Below are positions 5,197-7,235 of a DNA stretch of 7,235 bases, piece by piece. Within the stretch, counting starts at the first letter, position 1, and every line of letters starts with the position of its first letter. The translations under genes and the position numbers were made by a program. The notes beneath the pieces are model-generated. The model did no database searches. It saw only the letters and a program-made list of their open reading frames with translations, and was not told the DNA's origin. Source of the stretch: Solirubrobacterales bacterium. Its GTDB lineage: Bacteria > Actinomycetota > Thermoleophilia > Solirubrobacterales > Solirubrobacteraceae. The stretch is taken from assembly GCA_025964065.1 (NCBI GenBank), contig JAOPZO010000290.1:1-7235 (forward strand). Reading direction: 5' to 3'.

Positions 5197-6282
5197 ATGG
5201 CGCGGCTCCCTCCCGAGACCTTCCAGCTCCCCGTCGAGAAGCTCCGGGCGGGGTACTACTCCGACGCGTACTTCACCTCGACGAAGGAGCTGCTCGAGGC
5301 GGAGGGGCGGCACCCGGACGTGGTGCTCCAGGTCTTCCAGAAGCACGACGCCGTGCTCGGCGGGATCGACGAGGCGCTCGCGGTCCTCGCGCTGTGCGCG
5401 GGCCACGAGGGGCCCGGCGGCTGGGAGCCGGGCCGGGCGGCGCTCGACGTGCGCGCGCTCGTGGAGGGCGACGAGATCGCACCACGGGAGCCCGTGTTGC
5501 AGGTGAGCGGCGACTACGGGCTCTTCTGCCACCTCGAGACGGTGCTGCTCGGCACGATGGCCCGGCGGACGCTCGTCATGCGGAACGTGCGCGAGGTCGT
5601 GCGGGCGGCCCGCGGCAAGCCCATCCTGTACTTCCCCGCCCGGCACGACCACTGGCGGGTGCAGACGGGCGACGGCTGGGCCGCGCACGTCGCCGGGGTG
5701 ATCGGCGTGTCCACGGACGCGCAGGCGTCGTGGTGGGGCGGGCGCGGCATCGGCACGGTGCCCCACGGGCTCATCGCGGCGTTCGGCGGCGACACCGTCG
5801 CGGCGGCGCGCGCCTTCGCCGGGCGCTTCGCGCGCGACATGAACGTCACGGTCCTCGTGGACTGGGAGAACGACTCCGTCCGCACCGCGCTCGCGGTCGC
5901 CGACGCGCTCGGGCCCGCGCTGTGGGGCGTGCGGCTCGACACGTCGGAGACGCTCGTGGACGCCGCGCTCGCCCACGTCGTGCCGCGGGAGGGCGAACGG
6001 CTCACCGGCGTGAACGCGCGGCTCGTCCACGCCGTCCGCGACGCGCTGGACGCCGCGGGGCACGAGCGGGTGCGCATCGTCGTCTCGGGCGGCTTCGACG
6101 CGGAGCGCATCCGCGCGTTCGAGGGCGCGGGGGTCCCGGTGGACGCATACGGCGTCGGTTCCTCGCTCATCCGGGGGCAGAACGACTTCACCGCGGACGT
6201 CGTCCGGGTCGACGGACGGCCGTGCGCGAAGGTCGGCCGGGGCGAGCAGCCCGCGGGCCGGCTGGTGCCCGTCCAGCCCTGA
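5197..6282 (+). CDS. pncB: Nicotinate phosphoribosyltransferase
   Basis: The enzyme (EC 6.3.4.21) joins nicotinate and PRPP, with ATP, to give nicotinate mononucleotide, the entry step of NAD salvage (Preiss-Handler route). The 361-residue product is of the short type found in many bacteria and archaea rather than the longer E. coli form. Visible signatures are LRAGYYSDAYF (16-26), typical of the N-terminal domain; VSTDAQASWWGGRGIGTVPH (171-190), which corresponds to the family's GTH region and offers H190 as candidate phospho-accepting His; GGD (197-199); VRLDTS (245-250); SGGF (297-300); and GVGSSL (319-324) for phosphate binding in the barrel. The frame is open further upstream, inside the thioesterase gene, but ATG 5197 is just before the conserved start and 11 bp after that gene's stop. 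No strong Shine-Dalgarno site is seen; coupling with the upstream gene is likely. Confidence 0.9.
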   Translation: MARLPPETFQLPVEKLRAGYYSDAYFTSTKELLEAEGRHPDVVLQVFQKHDAVLGGIDEALAVLALCAGHEGPGGWEPGRAALDVRALVEGDEIAPREPVLQVSGDYGLFCHLETVLLGTMARRTLVMRNVREVVRAARGKPILYFPARHDHWRVQTGDGWAAHVAGVIGVSTDAQASWWGGRGIGTVPHGLIAAFGGDTVAAARAFAGRFARDMNVTVLVDWENDSVRTALAVADALGPALWGVRLDTSETLVDAALAHVVPREGERLTGVNARLVHAVRDALDAAGHERVRIVVSGGFDAERIRAFEGAGVPVDAYGVGSSLIRGQNDFTADVVRVDGRPCAKVGRGEQPAGRLVPVQP

Positions 6283-6310
6283 ACCACGAATGTGCGAGTT
6301 CGGCGGCGTT

Positions 6311-6341
6311 CCTGCCGATGACCGGGGAAATGATCGGCAGG
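6311..6341 (+). promoter_or_regulatory. Perfect 9-bp inverted repeat around the protease start codon
   Basis: CCTGCCGAT (6311-6319) and ATCGGCAGG (6333-6341) flank a 13-nt loop containing GGGGA (6324-6328) and the ATG at 6330. An alternative in-frame ATG at 6318 lies in the left arm. As RNA, this hairpin would place the start codon in its loop and could restrict ribosome access. As DNA, it could be an operator with 22-bp centre-to-centre arm spacing, about two helical turns. The right arm encodes part of the signal peptide (I2-G3-R4), so the symmetry is not explained by coding needs alone. Confidence 0.5.
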
Positions 6342-7235
6342 CTCCCCCTCGGCCGCGCGCTCCTCGCCGCGACGCTCGCCCTCGCAGCCGCTCCCGCGGC
6401 CGCCTCCGCCGCGCCCGGCGACCTGCTCTGGCCCGAGCAGTGGGCGCTGCAGGCCGATGCGCTCGACGCGCCCACCGCGTGGGCGCTCGGCGGCGACGGG
6501 GAGGGCACCGTCGTGGCGGTGCTCGACACGGGCATCGACTTCTCGCACCCCGAGCTCGCAGGCCAGCTCTGGACGAACCCGGGCGAGGTGGCCGGCAACG
6601 GCGTCGACGACGACCGCGACGGCTGGGTCGACGACGTGCACGGCGCGGACCTCGTCCGCGACGACGGCACGCCCGAGGACGAGGAGGGCCACGGCACCCA
6701 CGTCGCCGGCCTGATCGCCGCCGCGCAGGATGACGAGGGCGTCACGGGCCTCGCGCCGGGCGCGTGGATCATGGCCGTGAAGGTCCTCGACGCGGACCGC
6801 AGCGGCACGACGGACACCGTGGCCGCGGGCATCCGGTACGCGCTCGCCCACGGTGCCGACGTCGTGAACGTGTCCGTCAACGGCGACGCCCCGGGCCGCG
6901 CGCTGACCGAGGCGGTCGCGGCGGCCGACGCCGCCGGGGTCCCGATCGTCGCGTCCGCCGGGAACGACGGCCGTGACCTCGACCTCCGCCCCTCCTTCCC
7001 GGCCGCGCTGCCGTCGCCCAACGTCCTCGCCGTCGCGGGGGAGGGACAGGGCGGCCTGCTCGGCGCCTTCTCGAACTTCGGGGCGCGAACCGTCGACCTC
7101 GCCGCGCCGGGCACCTCCGTGCTCTCGACGCGCCTGGGCGGCGGGCACGAGCTCCGGACGGGGACCTCGATGGCAGCGCCGCTCGTGACCGCGACGCTCG
7201 CGCTGCTCCACGGCGCGCGCCGGGACCTGCGCGGC
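6330..7235 (+). CDS. Secreted subtilisin-family (S8) serine protease (partial, C-terminus beyond the window)
   Basis: The frame is open to the right edge, giving 302 codons. A signal peptide is evident: R4 and R9, a hydrophobic core at 10-25, and likely cleavage after A25-S26-A27. The full catalytic set is present: D66 in VLDTG, H121 in GHGTHVAG, oxyanion N212 in SAGNDG, and S280 in GTSMAAP. No I9 propeptide lies between the signal peptide and the catalytic domain. The segment LLWPEQWALQ (32-41) begins almost at once, as in thermitase-like and related subtilases. An acidic insert (N90-G-V-D-D-D-R-D-G-W-V-D-D102), known in one subtilase subgroup, may bind Ca2+. The start could be ATG 6318 instead, adding MTGE; neither ATG has a well-spaced Shine-Dalgarno site (GGGGA ends 1 nt before ATG 6330). 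It lies 47 bp after pncB on the same strand. C-terminal domains cannot be judged. Confidence 0.92.
   Translation, partial: MIGRLPLGRALLAATLALAAAPAAASAAPGDLLWPEQWALQADALDAPTAWALGGDGEGTVVAVLDTGIDFSHPELAGQLWTNPGEVAGNGVDDDRDGWVDDVHGADLVRDDGTPEDEEGHGTHVAGLIAAAQDDEGVTGLAPGAWIMAVKVLDADRSGTTDTVAAGIRYALAHGADVVNVSVNGDAPGRALTEAVAAADAAGVPIVASAGNDGRDLDLRPSFPAALPSPNVLAVAGEGQGGLLGAFSNFGARTVDLAAPGTSVLSTRLGGGHELRTGTSMAAPLVTATLALLHGARRDLRG

Noticed and set aside
5514..7211. 565-codon open frame antisense to pncB and the protease gene
   Set aside because: It spans two well-supported genes on the plus strand and its product is Arg/Gly/Ala-rich with no recognisable domain.

Overview
The window is very GC-rich. 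Its coding strands favour G or C at the third codon position, which produces long spurious antisense open frames. The most telling gene for taxonomy is the secreted protein at 2265-3650. It joins a 'choice-of-anchor P'-like domain to an RTX-type nonapeptide array and ends in an Arg/Cys-rich tail, a combination I associate with Actinomycetota of class Thermoleophilia (order Solirubrobacterales). That placement is inference from protein style, not from a marker gene. I see no rRNA, tRNA, CRISPR array, insertion sequence or phage gene, and the window looks chromosomal.

Layout, left to right. (1) 2-1258, minus: N-terminal 419 residues of a polytopic membrane protein that runs off the left edge. 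It has a repeated Asp/His/Pro-His loop motif. (2) 1313-2065, minus: a MerR-family regulator lying directly upstream of the membrane protein gene in the direction of transcription. The 54-bp gap between them holds a perfect 7-6-7 dyad over a candidate promoter for a leaderless transcript. (3) 2066-2264: a 199-bp divergent intergenic region with an 8-bp direct repeat and a hairpin-rich leader. (4) 2265-3650, plus: the secreted RTX-repeat protein. (5) 3651-3680: convergent gap with a GC-rich stem-loop. (6) 4580-4753 and 3681-4577, minus: a 57-aa two-helix membrane protein followed 2 bp later by an epoxide-hydrolase-type alpha/beta hydrolase. (7) 4769-5185 and 5197-6282, plus: a hotdog-fold acyl-CoA thioesterase and a nicotinate phosphoribosyltransferase 11 bp apart. 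(8) 6330 to the right edge, plus: the N-terminal 302 residues of a secreted subtilisin-family protease, whose start codon lies in the loop of a perfect 9-bp inverted repeat.

Functionally, these are small independent units. The most cohesive is the MerR regulator, dyad and membrane protein, which reads as a one-regulator, one-target cassette and is the best candidate here for something undescribed. The thioesterase/nicotinate phosphoribosyltransferase pair and the small membrane protein/hydrolase pair are divergent, with only 15 bp between their start codons. The two secreted proteins are extracellular products probably exported by the Sec pathway. Both edge genes are partial because of the window boundary, not because of visible damage.
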